From Crocinitomicaceae bacterium (GTDB lineage Bacteria > Bacteroidota > Bacteroidia > Flavobacteriales_D > Parvicellaceae), in contig PAZE01000002.1 in assembly GCA_002716065.1 (NCBI GenBank), positions 6,617 to 54,636 of the forward strand: a stretch of DNA of 48,020 bases. The letters run 5' to 3'. A program made the translations under genes and the position numbers. Positions 38,030 to 46,987 of the stretch are shown here, in pieces. The notes beneath the pieces are model-generated. The model was not told where the DNA came from and did no database searches. It worked only from the letters and a program-made list of their open reading frames with translations. Position 1 is the stretch's first letter. The number at the start of each line of letters is the position of its first letter.

Positions 38030-38933
38030 TGATAGTTATCATATACCAGTTCTTTTACATGCTGCGGTTGATGGTTTAGTTTTAAATAAGAGTGGGACTT
38101 ATGTTGATGTTACTTTTGGTGGTGGAGGTCATTCTAAAGAGATATTATCAAGGTTAAGTAAAGACGCTAAGTTAATTGCATTTGATCAAGATGAGGACGC
38201 TGTAGATAATGGAATAGATGATAGACGTTTTACGCTTATAGGTCAAAACTTCAAATACTTGTCAAATAATTTGAGATTAATGAAGCTAAATCCAGTAGAT
38301 GGAATTTTAGCTGATTTAGGTGTTTCTTCACATCAATTTGACTCTAAAAATCGGGGATTTTCATTTCGTTTTGATGCGAAGCTGGATATGCGAATGGATA
38401 GCAATAGCTCTTTGGATGCTGTTTCTGTGTTAAATGAATACTCACAAGAAGATTTAGCGAATATTTTTTGGAATTATGGGGAGCTAAGGGAGTCAAGGAA
38501 GATTGCAAAAAGAGTGGTTCAGGTTAGATTAGAAACACCAATTACCAAAACTGGTCAGCTGATAGAGCTTTCTAGGGGGTTGGTGAATAAGAAAAAGGAA
38601 AATCAATTTTTCGCAAGAATTTTTCAAGCCATAAGAATTGAGGTGAATCAAGAAATGGATGTTTTGGAGTCCTTTCTTAATCAAACAGCTCAAATGTTGG
38701 CTCCTGGTGGTAGGGTGGTAATAATTACCTATCACTCATTGGAGGATAGGATGGTTAAGAGGTTTTTTAAGTCGGGTAATATCAAAGGAGAGTTGACTAA
38801 AGATATCTATGGAAATGTTCAAAGTCCATTTAAAGAAATAACAAAAAAACCAATACTGCCAGCAGAAAAAGAGATTGAAATTAATAATAGAGCAAGAAGT
38901 GCAAAACTTAGAATTGCTCAAAAAATAGGATGA
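38022..38933 (+). CDS. rsmH: 16S rRNA (cytosine-N4)-methyltransferase RsmH
   Basis: RsmH (MraW) methylates C1402 of 16S rRNA. The 303-residue protein has the family start YHIPVLLHAAVDGL, the SAM site VDVTFGGGGHSKEIL, DGILADLGVSSHQFD, RGFSFR and the C-terminal VIITYHSLEDRMVKRFF. The ATG at 38022 overlaps the mraZ stop and directly precedes the conserved N-terminus. ATGA couples it to ftsL. Confidence 0.96.
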   Translation: MSDDSYHIPVLLHAAVDGLVLNKSGTYVDVTFGGGGHSKEILSRLSKDAKLIAFDQDEDAVDNGIDDRRFTLIGQNFKYLSNNLRLMKLNPVDGILADLGVSSHQFDSKNRGFSFRFDAKLDMRMDSNSSLDAVSVLNEYSQEDLANIFWNYGELRESRKIAKRVVQVRLETPITKTGQLIELSRGLVNKKKENQFFARIFQAIRIEVNQEMDVLESFLNQTAQMLAPGGRVVIITYHSLEDRMVKRFFKSGNIKGELTKDIYGNVQSPFKEITKKPILPAEKEIEINNRARSAKLRIAQKIG

Positions 38934-39256
38934 ATAAAACAGTGAAAAATCCATTTAAACAAATAATGTCAGGGGAGCTGCTTCAGAGAGGTAGGATTGA
39001 AAAGAACTTGCCATTTCTTTTGTTTTTAACCCTGTTGATGTTGGTTTATATAGGTTATGGATATTATGTGGACAACACCTATAGAAGAATAAACGCTTTA
39101 GATAAAAGAAGTGAAGAATTGTATTCGGAGCTACAAACTGCTTTAGAGTTGTATGATCAGGAAAGTCTTCAGAGTAAAATAGCAGAAAAAACTTCCAAAT
39201 GGGGGGTTTATGAATCAAAAGATCCACCCAAAAAAATTGAATTAATTAATGAGTAG
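38930..39256 (+). CDS. ftsL: FtsL-like division protein
   Basis: The 108-residue protein has one transmembrane helix near residues 27-46 (LPFLLFLTLLMLVYIGYGYY) and then a coiled-coil stretch (INALDKRSEELYSELQTALELYDQ), the layout of FtsL. It sits between rsmH and ftsI, where Bacteroidota encode FtsL. Sequence similarity in this family is low, so the call rests on topology and position. It overlaps both neighbours. Confidence 0.85.
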   Translation: MNKTVKNPFKQIMSGELLQRGRIEKNLPFLLFLTLLMLVYIGYGYYVDNTYRRINALDKRSEELYSELQTALELYDQESLQSKIAEKTSKWGVYESKDPPKKIELINE

Positions 39257-41330
39257 TAAGCAAACCATAGTGCGTGTATACATGATTTATGTATTGATCT
39301 TGGTTTTTGCGTTTGCAGTTTTGGTGAAAATCTCATTTATCCAATTTTTAGACGGAGGAGAGTTGGTGGAACAGGCAGATAAGCAAATCTATAAAACTAG
39401 AATTGTTAAGGCTCCAAGAGGAAATGTTTTTGCTGATAATGATCAGAAAACATCCTTAGCTCTTTCAGTTCCAAGGTATGAGATTCGTGTGGATTTGATG
39501 ACTATTAAAGAAAGTGTTTTTGATAGTCAGGTTTCTCTTTTGGCTGATAGCCTTAGCCTTGTATTTACAGAAAAATCAAAAGATCAGTGGCTGGAGGATT
39601 TACTGCGTCAAAGAACAAAAGGGAATCGCTATTTTCTTCTTAATAAGTCCATAAGAAACGATGAGTTAAATAGAATCAAGAAGTTTCCCATTTTCAGTTT
39701 AGGTCAGTTCTCAGGAGGGTTAATTGTTCTTAAGGAAAACAAAAGAATTAAGCCTTATGATTTACTTGCTGCAAGAACAATTGGATATGTAAAAGAAAAC
39801 GATAGCATTTATGTTGGATTGGAAGGCGCTTTTAATGATCAATTAAAAGGGCAAGATGGTGAGATGTTGATGCAGAGGATTAATGGGAATCAATGGAAGC
39901 CAGTTGAAAGTGAATTTTCTAGAGAGCCAATTCCAGGGTGTGATATATATTCCTCAATAGATATCAACATTCAGGACGTTGCTGAGGCTGCTTTGTTAAA
40001 GCAAATGAAAAATCAAAAGGCGAGAAAGGGATGTGTCGTTTTAATGGAAGTTAAAACGGGCTACGTTAAAGCAATTGCAAATCTTACAATTAACAAGGAT
40101 GAAACAGCTTACAATGAAAGTTTAAATCATGCAGTTGGGTTGGCTTCAGAACCTGGGTCTACATTTAAATTGGCTTCTTTAATGGTGGCTCTTGATGATG
40201 GAAAAATTGAAATCTCAGATAGTGTTAACATGAATGGGGTTTATACATTCTATAATAATAGTTTAACGGATCCTAAAAAATATGGAAAGAACACTATTCA
40301 GTTTGCTTTTGAAAAGTCTTCTAATGTAATAAGTAAGCTTATAGATGATAACTATAAGGATAATCCGCAGGCTTTTATTGATGGATTAAAGTCTATTGGT
40401 TTACATAATAAGTTAGGATTGCCAATTGTAGGAGAAGGTGAGCCCTTTATAAAAAATGCTGATCACCCAAAGTTTTCGGGGTTGTCTATACCTTGGATGT
40501 CAATTGGTTATGAAGTTGAAATTACCCCTTTGCAAACATTGACTTTCTACAATGCAGTGGCAAATGATGGGGTAATGGTTAAGCCACAGTTTGTTAAGCA
40601 GATAAGATATGGTAATGAGTTAAGACAATCCTTTGATTGTGAGGTTATTAATCCAAAGATATGCAGTGAGTCTACTCTTTCAGATGTAAAGAAAATGCTT
40701 AAAGGTGTTGTCGAAAGAGGAACTGCGAAAAATATAAAAGCTAGAGGTTTTGAAATAGCTGGTAAAACAGGAACTTCTAAAATTTATAACAACAAATCTA
40801 AAAAAGGATACGAATCTAAGTATCAAGCTTCTTTTTGTGGTTATTTCCCAGCCGATAATCCAATGTATTCTTGCATTGTTGTTGTTCAGGGCCCAACAAG
40901 AAATATTTACGGATCTATAGTTTCTGGTACTGTTTTTAAAGAGATTGCTGATAAGGTATATGCATTAGGTAATATGGACAATAAGGAAGTTGAGGTAGAA
41001 GACCTTTACTATCCTTTTTCAAAGCATGGTAATAAGCAGGATATGCTGATTGCTTGTTCAAAAATGCAAATTCCAATTCAAAAGGACCTTGGTGTTGGTA
41101 ATTGGGTGGTTACTAAAGCAGCCGAGGATGGAATTCAGGTAAAAAATAGAAGAATTGTAAATGAAATAATTCCAAATGTTATAGGAATGGGTTTAAAGGA
41201 TGCTCTTTTTCTTTTAGAAGATTTGGGTTTACAGGTAAAGGTTAAGGGAAGTGGCTTTGTTCGAAATCAGTCTATTAATCCCGGTCAAAAAGCAATTAAA
41301 GGTCAACTTATAAAAATTGATTTAGGGTAA
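39249..41330 (+). CDS. ftsI: Penicillin-binding protein FtsI (PBP3-like) with PASTA domain
   Basis: FtsI is the septal transpeptidase. The 693-residue protein has an N-terminal membrane helix (residues 9-30), the pedestal domain with APRGNVFA near residue 55, the transpeptidase motifs S304-T-F-K307, S357-S-N359 and K506-T-G508, and one C-terminal PASTA domain (about 633-693, NVIGMGLKDALFLLEDLGLQ). A PASTA-bearing FtsI is typical of Bacteroidota. It works with FtsL and FtsW, both in this cluster. Confidence 0.96.
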   Translation: MSSKQTIVRVYMIYVLILVFAFAVLVKISFIQFLDGGELVEQADKQIYKTRIVKAPRGNVFADNDQKTSLALSVPRYEIRVDLMTIKESVFDSQVSLLADSLSLVFTEKSKDQWLEDLLRQRTKGNRYFLLNKSIRNDELNRIKKFPIFSLGQFSGGLIVLKENKRIKPYDLLAARTIGYVKENDSIYVGLEGAFNDQLKGQDGEMLMQRINGNQWKPVESEFSREPIPGCDIYSSIDINIQDVAEAALLKQMKNQKARKGCVVLMEVKTGYVKAIANLTINKDETAYNESLNHAVGLASEPGSTFKLASLMVALDDGKIEISDSVNMNGVYTFYNNSLTDPKKYGKNTIQFAFEKSSNVISKLIDDNYKDNPQAFIDGLKSIGLHNKLGLPIVGEGEPFIKNADHPKFSGLSIPWMSIGYEVEITPLQTLTFYNAVANDGVMVKPQFVKQIRYGNELRQSFDCEVINPKICSESTLSDVKKMLKGVVERGTAKNIKARGFEIAGKTGTSKIYNNKSKKGYESKYQASFCGYFPADNPMYSCIVVVQGPTRNIYGSIVSGTVFKEIADKVYALGNMDNKEVEVEDLYYPFSKHGNKQDMLIACSKMQIPIQKDLGVGNWVVTKAAEDGIQVKNRRIVNEIIPNVIGMGLKDALFLLEDLGLQVKVKGSGFVRNQSINPGQKAIKGQLIKIDLG

Positions 41331-42793
41331 TGAAGTTATTGAAAGATCTAACATATGGAATAAATATTAAAGAGATTAAAGGTTCTACTAATGTAGCGGT
41401 AGATCAGCTTGCTTTTGATTCAAGAAAAGTAGTAAAGTTTACCTTATTTGTTGCTGTTAAAGGAACTCAGGTAGATGGGCATGAATATATTGAAGCTGCA
41501 ATTTCCTCAGGTGCTGTATGTGTGGTGTGTCAAAAAATACCTAAAAAAATTCATAAAGAGGTTACCTATATTGTAGTTCAAAATTCTGCTAAGGCGTTGG
41601 GCGTTTTAGCTTCCAATTATTACGATAATCCTTCGGAAAAATTAAAATTAATTGGGGTGACAGGAACTAACGGTAAAACAACTTCTGTGACTCTTCTTTT
41701 TAATCTATTTAGGTTACTTGGTTTTAAAGTTGGGTTGTTGTCCACTGTTGAAAATAAGATTCACAATGAAGTAGTTCCATCAACTCATACCACTCCAAGT
41801 TCTTTGGAGCTTAATGAGTTGTTGAATAAAATGGTTACAAAGGGTTGTCAGTATGTTTTTATGGAGGTAAGCTCTCATGCGGTAGATCAGCATAGAATAT
41901 CAGGTTTAACCTTTCAAGGTGGAGTATTTACCAATATTACTAGGGATCATTTAGATTATCATAAAACTTTTGATAATTACATAGCTGCAAAAAAAGGTTT
42001 CTTTGATTTACTTGGTACAGATGCTTTTGCCTTATACAATGTAGACCAAAGTCATGGTGAAACAATGGTCTTGGATACCAAAGCAAAAGTAGTTTCCTAT
42101 GGAATGAATTCTGTATGTGATTATAAAGTAAAAATCATTGAAAATAGGTTTGATGGAATGACTTTAAATCTTGACGGAATTGAAGTTGACACTAAACTTA
42201 TTGGTGATTTTAATGCATATAATTTACTGGTTGCTTACTCTGTTGGAAATTTACTTGGATATGAAAAAATAGATGTGCTTACTACCTTAAGTAGTTTGTC
42301 CGCTCCTGAAGGTAGGTTTCAGCATATTACTTCAAAAACAAATATTACCTCAATTATTGATTATGCGCATACTCCAGATGCTTTAGAAAATGTTCTTCAA
42401 ACAATTAACAACATAAGACTTGGAAAAGAATTGGTGATAACTGTAGTTGGTTGTGGTGGTGATAGGGATAAAGGTAAGCGACCAATTATGGCAGAAATAG
42501 CTTGTAGATTAAGCGATCAAGTAATATTTACGTCTGACAATCCAAGATCTGAAAACCCTGATGATATCATTTCAGAAATGCAAAAAGGAGTTGGGCAAGC
42601 AGATTTAAGCAAAACTCTTTCAATAACTAATAGAAAAGAAGCCATTAAAACAGCTTGTAGTATAGCCCATGGTGGAGATATTCTGCTTGTTGCTGGTAAA
42701 GGTCATGAGAAGTATCAGGAGATTAATGGAGAGGTTATTCCATTTGATGACATGGAAATAGTTAAAGAAAATTTAAAAATAATGAATAAGTAA
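41330..42793 (+). CDS. murE: UDP-MurNAc-L-Ala-D-Glu:meso-diaminopimelate ligase
   Basis: MurE adds the third residue to the peptidoglycan stem. The 487-residue protein has the ATP loop [10 protein letters not shown] (109-118), [23 protein letters not shown] with the active-site region, DYAHTPDAL, and DNPR in [13 protein letters not shown], the motif that selects meso-diaminopimelate over lysine. It is joined to ftsI and mraY by TAATG overlaps. The usual murF is absent between murE and mraY; in Bacteroidota it is commonly elsewhere. Confidence 0.96.
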   Translation: MKLLKDLTYGINIKEIKGSTNVAVDQLAFDSRKVVKFTLFVAVKGTQVDGHEYIEAAISSGAVCVVCQKIPKKIHKEVTYIVVQNSAKALGVLASNYYDNPSEKLKLIGVTGTNGKTTSVTLLFNLFRLLGFKVGLLSTVENKIHNEVVPSTHTTPSSLELNELLNKMVTKGCQYVFMEVSSHAVDQHRISGLTFQGGVFTNITRDHLDYHKTFDNYIAAKKGFFDLLGTDAFALYNVDQSHGETMVLDTKAKVVSYGMNSVCDYKVKIIENRFDGMTLNLDGIEVDTKLIGDFNAYNLLVAYSVGNLLGYEKIDVLTTLSSLSAPEGRFQHITSKTNITSIIDYAHTPDALENVLQTINNIRLGKELVITVVGCGGDRDKGKRPIMAEIACRLSDQVIFTSDNPRSENPDDIISEMQKGVGQADLSKTLSITNRKEAIKTACSIAHGGDILLVAGKGHEKYQEINGEVIPFDDMEIVKENLKIMNK

Positions 42794-44010
42794 TGTTTTA
42801 TCATCTATTTGAATACATACAAGAAATAACTGATTTGTCTGGAGCTGGATTGTTTCAATACATTTCTTTTAGAGCTGGAATGGCTATAATTACTTCTCTA
42901 ATAATATCTATGCTTTTTGGAGGTAAGCTAATTCGATTATTAAGGAAAAAGCAAGTAGGAGAGAGTATTAGAGATTTAGGCCTTGATGGGCAAGTAGAAA
43001 AGGCAGGGACTCCCACCATGGGAGGCTTAATTATTTTAGGGGCTATTTTAATTCCAACTTTATTATTTGCTAAGCTGGATAATATCTACACCATTACTAT
43101 GGTAATTGCTACTGTATGGTTGGGGTTAATAGGTTTTATAGATGATTATATTAAAGTATTTAAGAAGAATAAAAAAGGATTAGCTGGCAGATTTAAAATA
43201 GTTGGTCAAGTTGGAGTTGGGATAATTGTAGGTTCGTTACTATACTTTAGCGATTCGGTTGTAATCAAGGAAAAAGTTGTTGTTGATGTTGAGCAGATAG
43301 GTGAATTTTCTGATAAGGAATCATCTCAATATAAGTGGGTAGAATCTAAATCCACCAAAACAACCATTCCATTTTTTAAAAATAACGAATTTGATTACAG
43401 TTGGTTTGGTCTTGGTAAATATACTTGGATAGTATTCATATTAATTGTAATTATCATTGTTGTTAACGTTTCCAATGGAGCTAATCTAACTGACGGAATT
43501 GATGGGTTGGCAACAGGAACTTCAGCAATAATCGGTACCACTTTAGCAATTTTTGCCTACCTCTCTGGAAATGCAGTTTTTGCTGATTACCTAAACATTA
43601 TGTATATCCCAAACTCAGGTGAGTTGGTGGTTTTTATTGGTGCTTTTGTTGGTGCTTGTATTGGGTTTTTATGGTATAACTCCTATCCGGCTAAAGTGTT
43701 TATGGGGGATACAGGAAGCCTTGCTTTAGGAGGTATTATAGCCACTTTTGCAATTGCTATTCGAAAAGAGCTTCTTATTCCAGTTATCTGCGGAATTTTT
43801 CTTATTGAGAACGTTTCGGTAATGATTCAAGTAGGGTATTTCAAGTATACCAAACGAAAATATGGTGAAGGAAAAAGGGTGTTTTTAATGGCTCCTTTGC
43901 ATCACCATTATCAAAAGAAACAAATGCACGAATCTAAAATTGTTGCTCGATTTTGGATTGTAGGAATTTTACTGGCTGTTTTATCAATTGTAACTCTTAA
44001 GCTTCGATGA
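42793..44010 (+). CDS. mraY: Phospho-MurNAc-pentapeptide transferase
   Basis: MraY makes lipid I from UDP-MurNAc-pentapeptide and undecaprenyl phosphate. Motifs: [28 protein letters not shown] with the DD pair, [14 protein letters not shown], and [10 protein letters not shown]. At 405 residues it is about 40 longer than the E. coli enzyme; the extra is a hydrophilic loop near residues 158-205 ([19 protein letters not shown]), a feature I know from Bacteroidota MraY. ATGA couples it to murD. Confidence 0.96.
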   Translation: MFYHLFEYIQEITDLSGAGLFQYISFRAGMAIITSLIISMLFGGKLIRLLRKKQVGESIRDLGLDGQVEKAGTPTMGGLIILGAILIPTLLFAKLDNIYTITMVIATVWLGLIGFIDDYIKVFKKNKKGLAGRFKIVGQVGVGIIVGSLLYFSDSVVIKEKVVVDVEQIGEFSDKESSQYKWVESKSTKTTIPFFKNNEFDYSWFGLGKYTWIVFILIVIIIVVNVSNGANLTDGIDGLATGTSAIIGTTLAIFAYLSGNAVFADYLNIMYIPNSGELVVFIGAFVGACIGFLWYNSYPAKVFMGDTGSLALGGIIATFAIAIRKELLIPVICGIFLIENVSVMIQVGYFKYTKRKYGEGKRVFLMAPLHHHYQKKQMHESKIVARFWIVGILLAVLSIVTLKLR

Positions 44011-45350
44011 TTTCAGAAAAAGAAATAACGGTTTTAGGAGCTGCAAAAAGTGGTATTGGAGCAGCTGTTTTAGCCAAAAAGGAAGGGTTGAATGTTTTTG
44101 TTTCTGATTACGGAGAAATAAAACAAGAGTATAAGCAACTGTTAAATAGTTTGAATATAGATTGGGAGGAAAATGGGCATTCTCAAAATAGAATACTTAA
44201 ATCAGTTGAGGTAGTAAAGAGTCCTGGTATTTCAAATGATGTGAAAATTATTAAGGATTTAATTACCAATAATATTCCTGTAATCTCAGAAATTGAATTT
44301 GCTGGAAGGTATTCTAAGGGAAAGAAAATATGTGTTACTGGAAGTAATGGTAAAACTACTACTACGCTAATGATTAAACACATTTTATCTAAAGCAGGGT
44401 TAGATGTGGTAGCTGTAGGAAATGTAGGAAACAGTTTTGCTCAAGTGTTATCAGAAGGTGATCATGATTATTATGTTATTGAGTTGAGTAGTTTTCAGCT
44501 GGATAACATGTACGAATTCAAAGCTGATATCTCAGTATTATTAAACATTACTCCAGATCATTTAGATCGATACGACAACGATTTTAACAAGTACATTCAA
44601 AGCAAGTTTAGAATTCTTAACAACCAATCAGAGCATCAGGTATTCATTTATAATGCTGATGATCAGGTGATTCAGAACGAAATTCAAAAAAGAAAAATAG
44701 CCCCAAAACAACTTCCTTTTTCAATTGAAAATCAGCTAGAACAAGGAGCTTCATTAAATAAAAATCAAATACAAATCAATATAAAAACCAAAGAAACAAT
44801 TATGTCTATACACGAGCTAGCACAACAAGGAAAACACAATACTTATAATTCAATGGCTTCTGGCATTGCATCAAGAGTATTGGACATTAGAAAAGAAATT
44901 ATTAGAGAAAGTCTTTCAGATTTTCAAAATGTTGAACATCGATTAGAGTTTGTAGCCAAAATACATGGTATTGACTTTATTAATGATTCAAAAGCAACAA
45001 ATGTAAATTCTACATGGTATGCTTTGGAAAGTATGCAGAAGCCTACTATTTGGATTGTTGGTGGAGTAGATAAGGGTAATGATTATTCTATGCTTGAGGG
45101 TTTGGTAAAACAAAAGGTAGTAGGGATAGTTTGTTTAGGTAAAAGCAATAGAAAAATTCATAGATCCTTTGGTTCAATAGTCGATAATATTCACGATTCT
45201 AATTCTGCACAGGAAGCGGTTAGAATTAGCTATCAATTGGCAAAAAAAGGATATGCAGTTTTATTATCCCCTGCTTGTGCAAGTTTTGATTTGTTTGAAG
45301 ATTATGAAGAAAGAGGAACAAAATTTAAAAGGGCCGTCCGAAATTTATAA
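44007..45350 (+). CDS. murD: UDP-MurNAc-L-alanine:D-glutamate ligase
   Basis: MurD adds D-glutamate to UDP-MurNAc-L-Ala. The 447-residue protein has the N-terminal [16 protein letters not shown], the ATP loop [11 protein letters not shown] near 110-120, [32 protein letters not shown] with catalytic residues, GGVDKGNDY, and the C-terminal [17 protein letters not shown]. All catalytic motifs are intact, so this is the functional copy next to the broken duplicate that follows 11 nt later. Confidence 0.96.
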   Translation: MISEKEITVLGAAKSGIGAAVLAKKEGLNVFVSDYGEIKQEYKQLLNSLNIDWEENGHSQNRILKSVEVVKSPGISNDVKIIKDLITNNIPVISEIEFAGRYSKGKKICVTGSNGKTTTTLMIKHILSKAGLDVVAVGNVGNSFAQVLSEGDHDYYVIELSSFQLDNMYEFKADISVLLNITPDHLDRYDNDFNKYIQSKFRILNNQSEHQVFIYNADDQVIQNEIQKRKIAPKQLPFSIENQLEQGASLNKNQIQINIKTKETIMSIHELAQQGKHNTYNSMASGIASRVLDIRKEIIRESLSDFQNVEHRLEFVAKIHGIDFINDSKATNVNSTWYALESMQKPTIWIVGGVDKGNDYSMLEGLVKQKVVGIVCLGKSNRKIHRSFGSIVDNIHDSNSAQEAVRISYQLAKKGYAVLLSPACASFDLFEDYEERGTKFKRAVRNL

Positions 45351-45361
45351 TAGTAGTAGAT

Positions 45362-45862
45362 ATGGAAAAAAAGAAAATAGAAACCTTATCTGAAAAACTG
45401 CTTTCTTCAAGAGAGCAGGGAAGAATGTCATTTTCTGAAATAGATTATAGGTTGCAAACAGTGCTAGAGCACAATGATGTTGAGTGGATTAATGATTCTA
45501 AGTCTACTTCTTTAGAGTCTTCGTGTTATTCTTTAGAAGTTATTCAGAAGCCAATAATTTGGATTGTTGGTACCAACTAACATAAACAAGATTTTTCTTT
45601 GGTGGAAAAGCTAGTTCGTTTAAAGGTTTGTAAAATTGTTTGCTATGGAAATTTTGATACTGCTATTAAATACTCTTTAAGTAGTGTTGTTGATGGCTAT
45701 GCGTATAAGAGTGAGTTAGAAGATGCAATTAAAATTGCAGATCAGTGGAGTAAAAAAGGGTATGCAGTTTTATTCTCACCAGCTTGTGCAAGCTACCAAA
45801 AGTTTAACGATTACAAACACAGAGGGCAGGAGTTTAATCGATTGTTAAATCAATTGTTGTAG
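45362..45862 (+). pseudogene. Diverged duplicate of the MurD C-terminal domain, interrupted by one in-frame TAA
   Basis: The frame aligns with the last ~150 residues of the preceding murD: VEWINDSKSTS against [22 protein letters not shown] against [11 protein letters not shown], and SKKGYAVLFSPACAS against [19 protein letters not shown] at 45578-45580 falls exactly where MurD has the Asp of GGVDKG; the frame stays open before and after it, with no shift. The second half could restart at TTG 45599. The N-terminal and ATP-binding domains are absent, and catalytic residues are altered (KSTS for KATN, YQKF for FDLF), so it cannot be a ligase. It ends in a TAGTG overlap with ftsW. It is either a decaying tandem duplication or two small proteins. 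Confidence 0.85.
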
Positions 45863-46983
45863 TGCAAAATATTCTTGAAAAATATCTAAAGGGAGATAAG
45901 GTAATTTGGAGAGTTATTCTTTTGTTGTCTTTGTACTCAATAATTATGGCCTACAGCTCTAGTTCTAACCTGGCTTACCGATTAATGGATGGTGATGCAA
46001 CCCCTTATTTATTTAAACATGCAATAATTCTTATAGTTGGAATTGTAATGATTGTTTACCTACAATTTTTCAATTATAAATATTTTTCTAGGCTATCACA
46101 GCTTGGTATTTATATATCGGTTCTACTTCTTTTGTTAACATTGGTTTTTGGAGTGAATAAGGGAAATGCATCAAGGTGGATTATGGGTTTTCAACCTTCA
46201 GATTTTGCTAAGGTAGTTTGTGTAATATATGTGGCTAGAATGGTGGTTCTGAAAAAAAAGCACATTAAAAACTTTAAAGAAGGAGTTATACCAATTGTTT
46301 GGCCTGTTGTTTTGATCTGCACGTTAATTGTTCCAGCGGATTTTTCTACGGCTGCTTTGCTTTTTGTGGTTTGCTTTATTTTAATTTTTGTTGCTGGTGC
46401 AAAGTTAGCTCATCTTCTTTCAATAGTTGGAGGTGCAATTGTGCTTTTTGGTATGGCATTGTTGTTGAACATGGCAATTCCTGGCCTCCTCCCAAGAGTC
46501 GATACTTGGTCAAAAAGACTGACTAGCTACGAGTCAGGTGTCGAAGAAGAGAACTACCAAGCTCAACTTGCACTTAGAGCAGTTGCTAATGGTTCAGTTA
46601 TGGGAAAGGGCCCTGGTAATGGAACTATAAAAAACAATTTATATTCAGCACAATCAGATTTTATATTTTCTTCCTCCATTGAAGAGTTTGGTTCCATAAT
46701 CGGAGGTTTAGGTGTCATTTTCTTATATCTAGTATTGCTTTTTAGAGTAATAAAGATTATGACTAAATCGGAAGGTGAATTTGGCGGGTATATGGCCTTT
46801 GGCTTAGGATTTTTATTGGTTTTTCAAGCCATGATAAATATCGGAGTTGGGGTTAATTTACTTCCTGTTACTGGTCAACCTTTGCCTTTACTTAGTATGG
46901 GGGGGACTTCAATTTTGTTTACTTGCCTTTCGCTTGGAATAATATTAAATGTAAGTCGAACAATATATAAAGATAATAATTAA
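45862..46983 (+). CDS. ftsW: Septal peptidoglycan polymerase FtsW
   Basis: FtsW is the SEDS glycosyltransferase that works with FtsI at the septum. The 373-residue protein has about ten membrane helices, RWIMGFQPSDFAKV near residue 110, the catalytic-loop region with VPADFSTA (catalytic-type Asp), GKGPGNGTIKNNLYSAQSDFIFSSSIEEFG, and GVGVNLLPVTGQPLPLLSMGG. The GTG start overlaps the stop of the murD fragment as TAGTG, so its translation may depend on ribosomes finishing that fragment. Confidence 0.95.
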   Translation: MQNILEKYLKGDKVIWRVILLLSLYSIIMAYSSSSNLAYRLMDGDATPYLFKHAIILIVGIVMIVYLQFFNYKYFSRLSQLGIYISVLLLLLTLVFGVNKGNASRWIMGFQPSDFAKVVCVIYVARMVVLKKKHIKNFKEGVIPIVWPVVLICTLIVPADFSTAALLFVVCFILIFVAGAKLAHLLSIVGGAIVLFGMALLLNMAIPGLLPRVDTWSKRLTSYESGVEEENYQAQLALRAVANGSVMGKGPGNGTIKNNLYSAQSDFIFSSSIEEFGSIIGGLGVIFLYLVLLFRVIKIMTKSEGEFGGYMAFGLGFLLVFQAMINIGVGVNLLPVTGQPLPLLSMGGTSILFTCLSLGIILNVSRTIYKDNN

Positions 46984-46987
46984 TCTT

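Noticed and set aside
45578-45580. Recoded stop (selenocysteine or pyrrolysine) in the murD fragment.
   Set aside because: The codon is TAA, not TGA or TAG, and it replaces an Asp of a domain that has lost other catalytic residues; a plain nonsense change is simpler.
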